Shown piece by piece: positions 40,401 to 49,200 of a DNA stretch of 62,942 nucleotides (within the stretch, counting starts at the first letter, position 1; every line of letters begins with the position of its first letter). Both the position numbers and the translations under genes were made by a program. Below the pieces are notes generated by a model. It was not told where the DNA came from. It was given only the letters and a program-made list of their open reading frames with translations, and made no database searches. The stretch comes from Lysobacterales bacterium (GTDB lineage: Bacteria > Pseudomonadota > Gammaproteobacteria > Xanthomonadales > SZUA-5): positions 1 to 62,942 of the forward strand of contig JALHRS010000033.1 in NCBI GenBank assembly GCA_022841325.1. The letters run 5' to 3'.

Positions 40401-43400
40401 TTGGTGACCAGCAGGTCTGGCAGCTTGGTGGTGTAGGAGGCCGTGTTGGTGGCCGTGACATCGGGGCCACTGGGCGGCGTTCCCGTGGCCGTCGCCGTGT
40501 TCAATACCGTGGTCGCCGCGCCGCTGACGGTAATCGGGCCCACCACGCACTCGTAGATATGGGTATCGGACACCGTCGGCAGCGTGAGTGAGGCAACGGC
40601 GCCGCAGAAGGGCCCGCCAGGAATCAGCGGATCGGTGATCCAGAAGCCTGAAACCGGTCGGTTCAGGATCGTGTCGCCAGTGTTCTCGATGGTGAACTGG
40701 TAATACACCTGACCGCTGGGCGCCAGCGACACGAACTCACCCCAGGGACCACTCGGCGACAGGCTGATGCGCTTCTGCAGACCGATCTTGGGCGCGGGAG
40801 CGTTGGCGGTCAGGCTGTCACTGGCGGTGTTCCCGTTCAGCGTCGCCGCGTTGATCACATGCGACACGGCGCCGCTTGTGTTGTTGTAGGTACCCGCGAC
40901 TGGCGCAAGCACCCGCACTGACACCGTGCAACTGGCACCTGCCCCCAGGCTCACGCCAGACAGGGTCACCGACCCCGCCCCTGCGGAGGTTGTCCAGGTT
41001 CCGCCGCAGTTATTGACAGCCGAAGGCGGCGTCGCCACGACCATCGCACCAGGCGCCACCGGGAAGGTATCGCTAAAGCCGACACTGGCCATGTTGTAAC
41101 CGGTATTCGGATTGCTGATCGTGAAAGTCAGCCCGGAAGTGCCGCCGGCAACGATGGGCTTGTTGGTGAAGACCTTGGAGATGACGGGCGGGGCGACTAC
41201 CCGCAGATTGGCCGAGGCAATACCACTGGCTCCGGTGTTGGTGCCGGTCTGGGTGGACCTGACAGCCCCGGAGACATTCTGCTTGAGACCGGCGGTCACT
41301 CCGGTGACGCTGGCGGTGAAGGTACAACTGCCGCTCGCCGCAATCGTGCCATTGGTCAAGTTGATGGTGCCGGCCGGACTCTGATTCAGCGTGCCGCCGC
41401 AAGTGTTGGTCGGGAAAGAACTGATGGTCAGGCCAGCCGGCATGACATCACTGACCGCAACTCCGGTCACGCCAGTCAGGGGTTGCGCGTTCGGGTTGTT
41501 GATAGTGAAGGTGAGCGTCGAGGTCTGACCGATGCCAATAGTCGCTGGCGAGAAAGCTTTGGTGATGGTCAGAGGGTTGATGATTCGACAACCGGTAATA
41601 ATGATATCGTCAAGAAGTACATCCGCGTTATTACCATTGGAATTTGATTGCGCGCCGCCGAAAATCAGACCGAACCGGGTCGTCGTGAGACCCGTTGTCG
41701 ACGCTATGGCGCTAATTGTATTTGCGAGGGTGCCGGTCTTGGTGAGACCTGAAGCTGTAGTCACCGGCGTGGTGCTGTAACTGGCGCCGTCCATTGCTGA
41801 ATAAATATAACCCCACTGATTACCGGCGTTGCCCCAGTCTGAATTGGCCTCGAAACCGACACGCGTGGAAAGCGTAACATTCATGTAGCCACTGGTTGAT
41901 AGCTGAAGCTCAAAATATTGCGAGCCGATGGCAAACGGCGTCGCCGGAGGGGTGCTCGCTGACCAGACGCGTGTTCCGTTGCCGCCGACTCTCCATGAAT
42001 TCGCGTTGGGGTTTCCAGTACCATCCACGTCTGCATTATTGACTACTGCGGTGAAGCCGACAAACCTCGCAACAGCCCCGGAATTATTAACAATCGGGGG
42101 CGATGGACCGAATGGCGTGCCAAGTGCGCCTACCGAGTTGTTGCTCATATCCCACTGGGCCAAGGTATCAATTACGCCCGACAAACATGTCCCTGACGGC
42201 GGCGGAACTACCGCACTGACCGTCAATGTAGCCGTCGCAAATTGCCCGGTAGGCGCAGAATCGACAAACAACTCCACCGCATTGGGATTGCCGCTGACCA
42301 CGCTGCTGCCGTTGACGTAGCTGCCATTGGTGGCTGCCGTGACATTCACCGAAATCGTGCAATTGCTGTTCCCCGCGATGCTGCCGCGGGTTGGATTGCC
42401 AAAGCTGACGCTCGTCGCCCCAGCGGTCGGCGCAAAGGTCGGCGTGCCACAACCAGACGTGCTGGCGTTGGGCGGATTCGCCACTACCAGTCCAGCTGGC
42501 AGGTTGTCAGTGAAATTGTAACCGCTGACCGCTGTCAGATTCGGGTTGTTGATCGTGAATGTCAGCGTGGAAACTCCGTTCGCCGGCACAGTTGCCGGTG
42601 AAAAGGCCTTGCTGAAATTCGCCGTCAGCGGATCGACAATAACAATTGTTCGACCACCGACATTGGTGTCAGCATTGTAATGAAAGCTGGATCCAGAATA
42701 GTCATAGATCAGCGTATTCAAGGCCGAGGAGGTCCCGCCTGGCACGGTCAATACCTGAATCCGGTAAGTGGCCGAAATAGTACCGCCGGTCTTGCCGGAG
42801 GCCTGACAGCCCAGATAATTGGGCAATACCGGACTGAGCTGCCAATTGCAGCCATTGGCGTAAAGAAAGGAAGTTGTCGCAGGCCCAGTCCCCGGCGGCG
42901 TGCCGTAGAAGGGACTGGTGTTCGCGGTATAGGTCGACTCCACCTGCAAGATCCGGAACACGGCATTGGAGAAGTTGGCGAAAGTCTCCAGTTGCTCGTA
43001 GCCCTGAGTGGCGGTACTGGCGTCGAGGCGAATATCGTAGATACCGCCCACGGCCAAACCAAAGTTGCCACCAGCCGATACGGAGGTCATTGAACCCGGG
43101 GGCGTCGGGAATGGCGAAGCCAGGGTCAGCGGCGCGCTGTAGCGTACGTCCTGAACCGAATTGCGATTCTGCGAGATCAATCGCTCGATGTAGAGTTCCC
43201 GCGGCTGCGGCGTGACGATCGACCCGGCGCCGTCGCTGGCGGTGATGGTATAGCGCCGAGCGCGGTCAAAAGCGGCCGCCTCTTTCTTGACCTCGACTTC
43301 AAAGTAGGCATCGGCGCAAGTTCCCGCCGCCAGAGAACCCAGCGGCAAGGTGCTGAGGGAGCCCGTGCGTATCGTCACGCACGGAGCCGAACCGGCGCAA

Positions 43401-43654
43401 CCGGTGTCGCCGTTGTTGGTGCCGCCCGGCTGGAAGGCGAAGGTCGCGGTCACCGAACCGCTGGAAGGAGCGCCCACGGCGCACACGCGTGCGGCAACGG
43501 GAAACTGGAAAGGACCCGTGGTCGGGCTGTTGCTGTCCAGCCCGATCACATTCCAGGTGATGGGCGTGATGGTCAGTGCAGCAAAGGCCGCCGCTGATTG
43601 CATCAGCAGGCCAACTGCCGCCAAGCTTGGTGCGAGACACCCGAACCTGAGCAT
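37424..43654 (-). CDS. Giant secreted C25 (gingipain-type) cysteine protease protein 1
   Basis: A 2,076-residue secreted protein. It has a signal peptide (residues 1-26), and DUF11-like repeats with SKAFSPATVPANGVSTLTFT and similar openings up to about residue 1230. A module shared with the two sister proteins follows (about 1235-1700, with YEVRGPYTGQTEVWIEEV and PNRGYDFTSPSGDPWYATRI). The C25 domain spans about 1729-2076, with catalytic H1946 in FFGHSSPNSW and C1982 in WQLGCYGSYF, 36 residues apart, near the gingipain spacing. It ends at LLGDPALKLSQ with no sorting domain. GAGGT lies 7 bp before the ATG. It lies on the same strand as, and 597 bp downstream of, the second lasso precursor. Confidence 0.9.
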   Translation of the reverse strand: MLRFGCLAPSLAAVGLLMQSAAAFAALTITPITWNVIGLDSNSPTTGPFQFPVAARVCAVGAPSSGSVTATFAFQPGGTNNGDTGCAGSAPCVTIRTGSLSTLPLGSLAAGTCADAYFEVEVKKEAAAFDRARRYTITASDGAGSIVTPQPRELYIERLISQNRNSVQDVRYSAPLTLASPFPTPPGSMTSVSAGGNFGLAVGGIYDIRLDASTATQGYEQLETFANFSNAVFRILQVESTYTANTSPFYGTPPGTGPATTSFLYANGCNWQLSPVLPNYLGCQASGKTGGTISATYRIQVLTVPGGTSSALNTLIYDYSGSSFHYNADTNVGGRTIVIVDPLTANFSKAFSPATVPANGVSTLTFTINNPNLTAVSGYNFTDNLPAGLVVANPPNASTSGCGTPTFAPTAGATSVSFGNPTRGSIAGNSNCTISVNVTAATNGSYVNGSSVVSGNPNAVELFVDSAPTGQFATATLTVSAVVPPPSGTCLSGVIDTLAQWDMSNNSVGALGTPFGPSPPIVNNSGAVARFVGFTAVVNNADVDGTGNPNANSWRVGGNGTRVWSASTPPATPFAIGSQYFELQLSTSGYMNVTLSTRVGFEANSDWGNAGNQWGYIYSAMDGASYSTTPVTTASGLTKTGTLANTISAIASTTGLTTTRFGLIFGGAQSNSNGNNADVLLDDIIITGCRIINPLTITKAFSPATIGIGQTSTLTFTINNPNAQPLTGVTGVAVSDVMPAGLTISSFPTNTCGGTLNQSPAGTINLTNGTIAASGSCTFTASVTGVTAGLKQNVSGAVRSTQTGTNTGASGIASANLRVVAPPVISKVFTNKPIVAGGTSGLTFTISNPNTGYNMASVGFSDTFPVAPGAMVVATPPSAVNNCGGTWTTSAGAGSVTLSGVSLGAGASCTVSVRVLAPVAGTYNNTSGAVSHVINAATLNGNTASDSLTANAPAPKIGLQKRISLSPSGPWGEFVSLAPSGQVYYQFTIENTGDTILNRPVSGFWITDPLIPGGPFCGAVASLTLPTVSDTHIYECVVGPITVSGAATTVLNTATATGTPPSGPDVTATNTASYTTKLPDLLVTKSKIAPAGPVNTNTAVNVTYRINVTNQGPPATVNDTVAPVVIEDTLRSGITYVSFTSADPFWSCTLVETSPLHKISCTYSGVLSAGTSSSFDVTVLVAAATPDINNVAVGLNGGDPVCNQTSPTPATKCKGTFTEGTVPVTLSNVAVQVENGLLVVRFGTAVEAGSLGFRVLAGKPADRALQTVNDNFVPAAGSSLTPRDYEVRGPYTGQTEVWIEEVGVDSGLTRYGPFAVGSNTGERDLAFATDWAAVAAEQASFRQAQRSALLARGGEPVEAEVRVAATGLVTVSHEDLLAQGIDWQGVPAHQIRLTQGSQAQPLRYDGPALFGPGSVLSFLGKAVEGSLYTRTAAYRLSQAGGSSPMRTVFAGAGRLAATSVVQDRFEHAPNRGYDFTSPSGDPWYATRILRVYSASASATETFNLPDKAQGTVPERIEIDVWGGIDFPEGPEHSVRLLLNGTEIATRLFDGITREVIAVDLPQGLLQSGTNTLTVELVGNTGLYADLVYLEAIRVDYTKRLRAVGDQLAFVGPPTPIGDLTPVSDQIFSNNIEQGGSPACRANEAGCTAFRVDGLTRDDVVVMRQRRNGPAEELSGLRFTSVPGGYELAFAAASATGDRYWIQPRSGTVSASLAVKPRVSDPLAGPAAEYLIVSHPSFINSLGSLVAARQAEGLSVRVINVEDLYDYYDSGTFGPTAIRLALRDAEARLGTRYVLLVGGDTYDYFNYGGSNSTSFVPTNYRHTGTLIRYAPVDSVYGEAEDGGQFALAIGRFPVRTVSELNAVIDKTLAYQNSTHVPSYFKSSDRDQGSLNFDAYSDTVGNALGSGWTRGGISLRNYPPGSAGVAMARNDLVAAVNAGQSLVSFFGHSSPNSWSRESLVTAAGVYGGMFANAQSPMVVWQLGCYGSYFVDPVYNTVAHGLMLQANGGGAAAVLGAGALTNTASDIAWMTALAPLLPNGRLGDALRASQQQLKLSGDQFDDVSVGANLLGDPALKLSQ

Positions 43655-44251
43655 GTAATGACCTCACTACCGAGCGATGCCCTATGTTACGGGCAGAACT
43701 CCCCAAAAATGCAAGGCCGGCAGCAAGGTTACAGTTCTGTTTCAGGAATCGCGGCTTGCGGGCACCTCGCAGGGCACGCTCGCGAACACAGGGTCGGGCA
43801 ATTCCGCGAATGCGATCGCCAGCGCGGGGCAGGAACTGATCTGCGTCGCGCCTTTGTCAACCACGGCGCGATCATCGTGACCCTACTGGTAGACGAATCC
43901 ATGCCGACGGTGTTCAGGTCTGAATGGCTTGTCCTCATGCTAAAACCGGTTAATCAGACAGAACTGCAATGGGCAAGTGATGGGGCACGTTCTCAGCAAT
44001 AGCTCACCCGGATTTTTCGGCATTATTCCTGCGAGTGTAGGCTTGGCGCCGCCCGAAGTGCGCGCAGTGCTCGTGGGCCGCTGGCGCCTGGAGCCCCTTT
44101 GAGTCGCGGCGCGGGGCAGATCGGGCCATGCATCGCAACCGGTGGATCCACGGCTCGTGCGCGGTTTCGGGCTGTGACTGCTGCCACGCACGGACACCGG
44201 GCACCATCGACGCGGCGGTCAGCTTCGACTTGCCAACCGCGGCTCATCCTC
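43655..44251. other. Gap between lasso precursor 2 and the C25 protein 1 gene
   Basis: This 597-bp stretch lies on a run of minus-strand genes. Several short frames cross it but none is protein-like. The last 100 bp before 43654 should contain the promoter of the C25 protein 1 gene. No clear terminator was found after the precursor. Confidence 0.5.
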
Positions 44252-44452
44252 TCAGGTGGGCAGATTCTGAGGCTGGACAGAGCTGTCACCGAAGCCCGGT
44301 GATCCGCCAAGCGTCAGCGTTCGAAGGTCACCCAGTTTCACCAACTGCGGCGGGTGGTACGGTTGCGGATTCTCCTTGCGCTGGCGCGACTGAAGACTCT
44401 CCATACCTGGCCCACTGGTGGGCCTCTTGTTGTTGACCGGTGAATTCATCAT
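44252..44452 (-). CDS. Lasso-type RiPP precursor peptide, locus 2
   Basis: A 66-residue peptide (65 from the second ATG). The leader contains YHPPQLVKLGDLRTLTL, an exact fit to Y-x2-P-x-L-x3-G-x5-T-x. The predicted core is GGSPGFGDSSVQPQNLPT (18 residues), with Gly1 and Asp8 placed for an 8-residue ring and a 10-residue tail. The ATG at 44452 shares its A with the cyclase stop (TGATG), and GAGG lies 6 bp upstream, inside the cyclase gene, so translation is coupled. The frame runs upstream as an overlapping shadow, which would hide the gene in ordinary annotation. The tail has no Trp, Tyr, Phe or Arg, so the residues that would lock a threaded form are unclear. Confidence 0.85.
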   Translation of the reverse strand: MMNSPVNNKRPTSGPGMESLQSRQRKENPQPYHPPQLVKLGDLRTLTLGGSPGFGDSSVQPQNLPT

Positions 44453-46287
44453 CAGGAACCTCGAGCAGAGATCAAATTCGGTTGAGAATGGAGCGCATGG
44501 GCCTTTACCGGCCATCGCTGCTTCCACAGTTCGTAGACGACGCAATTCCACACCACCACCCAGGCTGCTCCGTCGCGGCCGGATCGGGGCAGATTCTGGA
44601 GCGCTGCTTCCATCCAGTCTTCTCGCACCCAGCACTGCCAGTCGCAACTGCTGGACCGGAGAATGCGGCGCACGGAGTCCATGGATTCGGTCAGAAAGCG
44701 TCGCGCCAGCGGCAGGAGCGCTCCGCGGCGTGGTGCCGTGCGGGTATTGTCAGGCAGCAACCCGCGCATGCCGCGTCGGGCCAGACGCTTGCTTTCGCCG
44801 GGTTGAAACAACAGATGGGGCGGTAACGACAGAAAGAACTCCGCCAGCCGCTGCTCGCGAAAGGGGTGGCGTACATCCAGTTGCAAGCGCGCGTATCCGG
44901 GCGCAAGGGCCGCTTCGCGCAGGTCCGACCAGTCCGATCGCAAGGCGCGCAGGCGCCGCACTCCACCTCGATCATTGAGGGCGTCAAGGCGCCCGGACAG
45001 GAGCCCGCGGGCCGCGCTCGTCATCCATGGCAGCGGCTGTTGACGGCTCCACGTTCCCAGGCGCTGCGGAAGGACACTTCTGATCAGTTCCGACAGGCAG
45101 CGACGCGCCTGACCGGCACGCCACTCGTTGCGCAGGCCACGATGAGCCGCAGCCCACTGGCCCCGATCCAACAGGGCGCGCAACCATCCCTCGGCACCGA
45201 GAAACAACAAGTCCCCACCATCACCGGTGAGCACCACGTCGCCATCCAGGTCCATTGCCCGGCTGTAAAGCCGTTGCCTCAGTTGCTCCAGCGGGGGCGT
45301 CAAAGGGCCCAATGCCGAGGGCAGATAGGCATCAACGTCATGCAGCGGCCAGATGCCGTCAGCCGGGGTCGAATCCCATCGTATTCCCAGATGAGTGGCG
45401 AATTCCTTGATCCACTGGGTTTCGTCGACGGCCGGGACGGATTTCACCGACCATGACAAAGCCTGCAAATCGATGTCATTCGCCGCCGCCACGGCGGCGA
45501 TACTGGAAGAATCAAGACCGCTGCTCAGCAGCAGCATCGGCTTCCTGGCGTCGGCAACGGCAGCCTGTACAGACTGCTTCAGCAGCCGCCGATACTCCGA
45601 TTCGGCCTCTGCATCGCTGCCTTGCCAGACGGTGTCGGTCGTCGGCCGCCAGAAATCCCGAGGCCTGGAGACGGTCGGTGTCAACTGAACCGCAATTCCG
45701 GGTGGCACCAGATGCAAGCCCCGGAAGAAGGTGCCTCCGTCTACCGGTGACAGATGAACCGAAAAGAAAGCGGCAAGCGTGTGCTGATCGTGAGTGCGAT
45801 CCCAGCGCTGATCATCAAGGAGCGGTTCCCAGTCGGTCGCCACGACCACTCCCCCCGGGACCGCCGCCCAGAAGAGATTGCGCCCACCCAAAGGGTCCCG
45901 TGCCACCAGGCACGTTCCCGATTCGCTGATCCAGGCCAAGGCCCAGCGACCGTGGAGCTGCGAGAGGCCCTCAGTACCGAAGCGTTCCAGCCAGGCGGCA
46001 ACCAGCATTGCATCCGACCTGCCCGCCGGAACCTTGAGCTTCCGACAAAGCGCCGGGTTATCGTCCAGTCGGCCGTAAAGGAACAAACGTCCCCCCGAAT
46101 CGGTAACCACATCCGGCGGTCGACTCAGCTTGGCCAGCTGAATCGGGCATGTCTCTGCGCCCGTGATCTCGAACTGGAATCCGCATTGCCGTTCTCGGCT
46201 ACCGGCTTGCGGGAACGCCGCTGCACTTACCGCTGGCTTTTGAGCCAGCCCAGTCGGGTGGGCTGGCTCAGCAGTCGCCAAGTTCAT
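44452..46287 (-). CDS. Asparagine-synthetase-like lasso peptide cyclase (C protein), locus 2
   Basis: A 611-residue homologue of the cyclase at 34991-36733. The N-terminal glutaminase-like part is degenerate and lacks Cys2. The PP-loop is SSGLDSS (residues 255-261) and the second ATP-site motif is GDGGD (355-359). The C-terminal region keeps SKRLARRGMRGLLPDNTR. The ATG overlaps the stop of the giant C25 protein 2 gene by 4 bp (46284-46287), and its own stop overlaps the precursor start by 1 bp. This gives a tightly coupled C25-cyclase-precursor unit. A reassigned amide synthetase is the main alternative, but the adjoining lasso precursor makes a cyclase much more likely. Confidence 0.87.
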   Translation of the reverse strand: MNLATAEPAHPTGLAQKPAVSAAAFPQAGSRERQCGFQFEITGAETCPIQLAKLSRPPDVVTDSGGRLFLYGRLDDNPALCRKLKVPAGRSDAMLVAAWLERFGTEGLSQLHGRWALAWISESGTCLVARDPLGGRNLFWAAVPGGVVVATDWEPLLDDQRWDRTHDQHTLAAFFSVHLSPVDGGTFFRGLHLVPPGIAVQLTPTVSRPRDFWRPTTDTVWQGSDAEAESEYRRLLKQSVQAAVADARKPMLLLSSGLDSSSIAAVAAANDIDLQALSWSVKSVPAVDETQWIKEFATHLGIRWDSTPADGIWPLHDVDAYLPSALGPLTPPLEQLRQRLYSRAMDLDGDVVLTGDGGDLLFLGAEGWLRALLDRGQWAAAHRGLRNEWRAGQARRCLSELIRSVLPQRLGTWSRQQPLPWMTSAARGLLSGRLDALNDRGGVRRLRALRSDWSDLREAALAPGYARLQLDVRHPFREQRLAEFFLSLPPHLLFQPGESKRLARRGMRGLLPDNTRTAPRRGALLPLARRFLTESMDSVRRILRSSSCDWQCWVREDWMEAALQNLPRSGRDGAAWVVVWNCVVYELWKQRWPVKAHALHSQPNLISARGS

Positions 46288-49200
46288 TCGCTGCTGATCC
46301 CGCTCTCGAAGCCATCTTTGAAGATGTCGCCCTCCGGCGAACCACAGATGCCATCACCGTCCGGATCACCCAGGCTGTCATCGCCCAGGCAGAGATCGCA
46401 TCCATCGGGGACGCCATCGCCATCAGCGTCGGCGCTATCCGGGAAGCCGACACACAGGTCGCGGTCGTAACAGACGCCGTCGCGATCGATGTCACCAATC
46501 TGGTCAGAACCGATACAGACGTCAATATCGTCGCAGATTCGGTCGCCGTCACCATCACCGGTTGCCGGGTTGCCCTGGCACGAGCCGGCGGCTAGCGGCT
46601 GCAGCACCAGCAGCGGATCACCGAGCAGGGTCCAGCCCCATTGGACGCCGAGGTGTTGACCGGGCTGCACCGAAGCAAGGTTGCGCTTGGAGGACACCAA
46701 TACATCACCCACCGGCCAGCCAGGTTGGGTCACCAGGGGCAGGAAGTAGGTACCGAGGGCGAGATCACCCGCGGTGGACGTCCAGGTGGACGCCCCCAGC
46801 ACCGCCGCAGCGCCGCGATCGGGAGCAGTCAACAGCGCCGAGCCCATGGTCGAGACCTGCGGATCAACCACATAGTTGTTCCAGCAGCCCCACTGGGCCA
46901 CCAATGCCGGCTTGCCCTGATTCAGCAGGCTGCCAACCTCGGACGCCTGGAACAGTCGGTCGAAGGACCACAGGGTCTGGCTCGAATGCCCGAAGTACTG
47001 GGCATAGGCCGTGCCCTGATTCAGCGAGTCCTTGACCTGTTGCTTCGCGGCGGCAAGACCCATGGTTTCCACATCGGCATGAGTGATCGCCCAGCTACCC
47101 GCCAGGGGCTGCAGGAGCTGGTCTGACAGTGTCCTGAAGGACACGCTCTGGTCTGCGTCGTACTTGTCGGTTGCCGCCAGCAGGGTCTGCACATAGTTCT
47201 TGGCCTCGAACTGCTGCACCTTGGTGATGATGCCAGCCAGTTCGGCGCTGGTGCGGACCGGCAAACGCCCCACCGGCACATCAACCGTGCCGTCGCGATC
47301 AATGTCGCCATAAAGCGGATCGACCGGCGCGTGGGTGATCAGTTCATCGGTTGCGGCGTAGATCGAGGGGATGAAGCTCAGGGACCCAAAGCCCAGGCGA
47401 TCACGGTAGTCGTAGCTGTCGCCGCCGACCAGGAGCACATAGCCGGTGGCGCGGGTGGCCACCGCCTCTTCGATGTAGCCACGGATAGCCTCGGGATCGA
47501 CCATGCCGTTGGAGTAGCGCTCGTAGATCGTCTCGACATCGACCACGTCCGCCGAATAGCCCTGGGCAGTGCGATAGTCGACCAGCGGCTGCACATCGCT
47601 GATGAAATCGGGGTGGGCGATCACCAGCAGTTTGGCTGGACCGGCGCCCAGCGCAACCGGTTCGGGAACCGGCACTACGCCGGGTTCGAGCAGGCTGCTG
47701 CCTAGCTGCACGTAATAGTCGGCGGCGCCGCCACCCTTGAAGGTGATCTGGTAACTGGTTCCGTTCCAAGCCACCGAAGATCCCGTGAGACGCTGCATCC
47801 GGTCGCCTTCGCGGCGGTAGACCACGATGTTGTCCGAGCTGAAGCCGTCCACGCGATAGGCGCCCGCACCCGAGTGGCTGAAGTACAGCCGATCCGGCGC
47901 CGCCGAACGGGTGGTCAGACGCCGTGGGTAGGTGATGCTGTAGTCATCAACCGCCACGATGTCGTAGATCACACCCGGCAGATCACGCGGCAACTGAATT
48001 TCCAGTAGTGCATCGCTGCCGGTATTCAACAAGCTCGGATCGACCGCGACCTGGTGGTTCCAGGTGGTATGTCCGTCAAAGGTTTCATCGACCAGTTCGA
48101 CACCATTGAGGCTGGCCTTGACCCGATGGTCCGGCGACGCTGGCCAGTAGGTGACACCCCACAGTCCCAGCTCCAGAGACGCGCTGCCCGCACCCGGCAC
48201 CAGATCTTCAATCCTGATGGTCCGGTTCAAGCTGGCGGGGCCACTGATCGCCTGCACCCAGGTGTCGTACCACGGGTCACCATTGGGCGAACCGAAGGTG
48301 TACTTGAGATCGTTCTCGATCCGCGTGGTTTCCTGGTAGGTGGTCTGCGGCGAGCCTGACGGCGCAGCAGCATCGAGCTCCGCAATCACCCCGGCCCGAT
48401 CGGTCCGCAGGGTGTAGTGATTACGCTTGTTGTACAGACTCTTGCTCTCTGTGCCGAAGAACTCGATCACCATTCCCGGGCCGAAGGTTGGCGCGTTGGG
48501 TACCACTGCCATCGGCACCGCACCATTGCGGTCGAACAGACCCATGGAGGCCACCGGCCTACCGGCGAAATCGAAGCCCGCGGCGGCCAGGGCTTCGTAG
48601 CTGATGCGATAGAGCCCGTCAGCCTCGATCAACAAACGCGCCGCAACAGGCGTGCCTCGGGAGAGCACGGCCGCTTGCCGCGCCGCCACCTTGGCAGCGT
48701 GTTCGTTGCGCACGCTGACCCAGTCGATCTGGAGTTGGGCCGGCGGCTGTGACACCCCACTGTCGCCGAGGCCGAAGGGACCGTGGTAACGGGCCTTGCC
48801 GGAGACATCGACGTCAACCAGGATGAAATTCTGGATGTCGCTGCGGTCGCTCTCGTAACTGTAGTGCTGACGACTGCTGGAGTCGATCACCGGCGAGGGA
48901 ATCAGATCGGCACTGACGTCTACCCATTCGCCGTTGACCTGGCCCAGCAGATAAAAGCCGACATTGCCGACCTCGTTGTCGGTAGTCCATTCGAACACCG
49001 TGCCGCGGCCGCCACGTTCGGCATGGAAGGAGGACAGACTCACTGCCAGGGGCACCACCGGCGGCCGGTAGTAGCCGAAGTTGATGTTGCTGGCATTGCC
49101 GCCGCTCAGGTTGACAATCTCGAGCCCGTTGTAAGGCCCGTTGAGCGAGCCTTCCGTCACCTCGAAGGTGGTCTGGTAGCCGTTGAGCACGCCATTGGTG

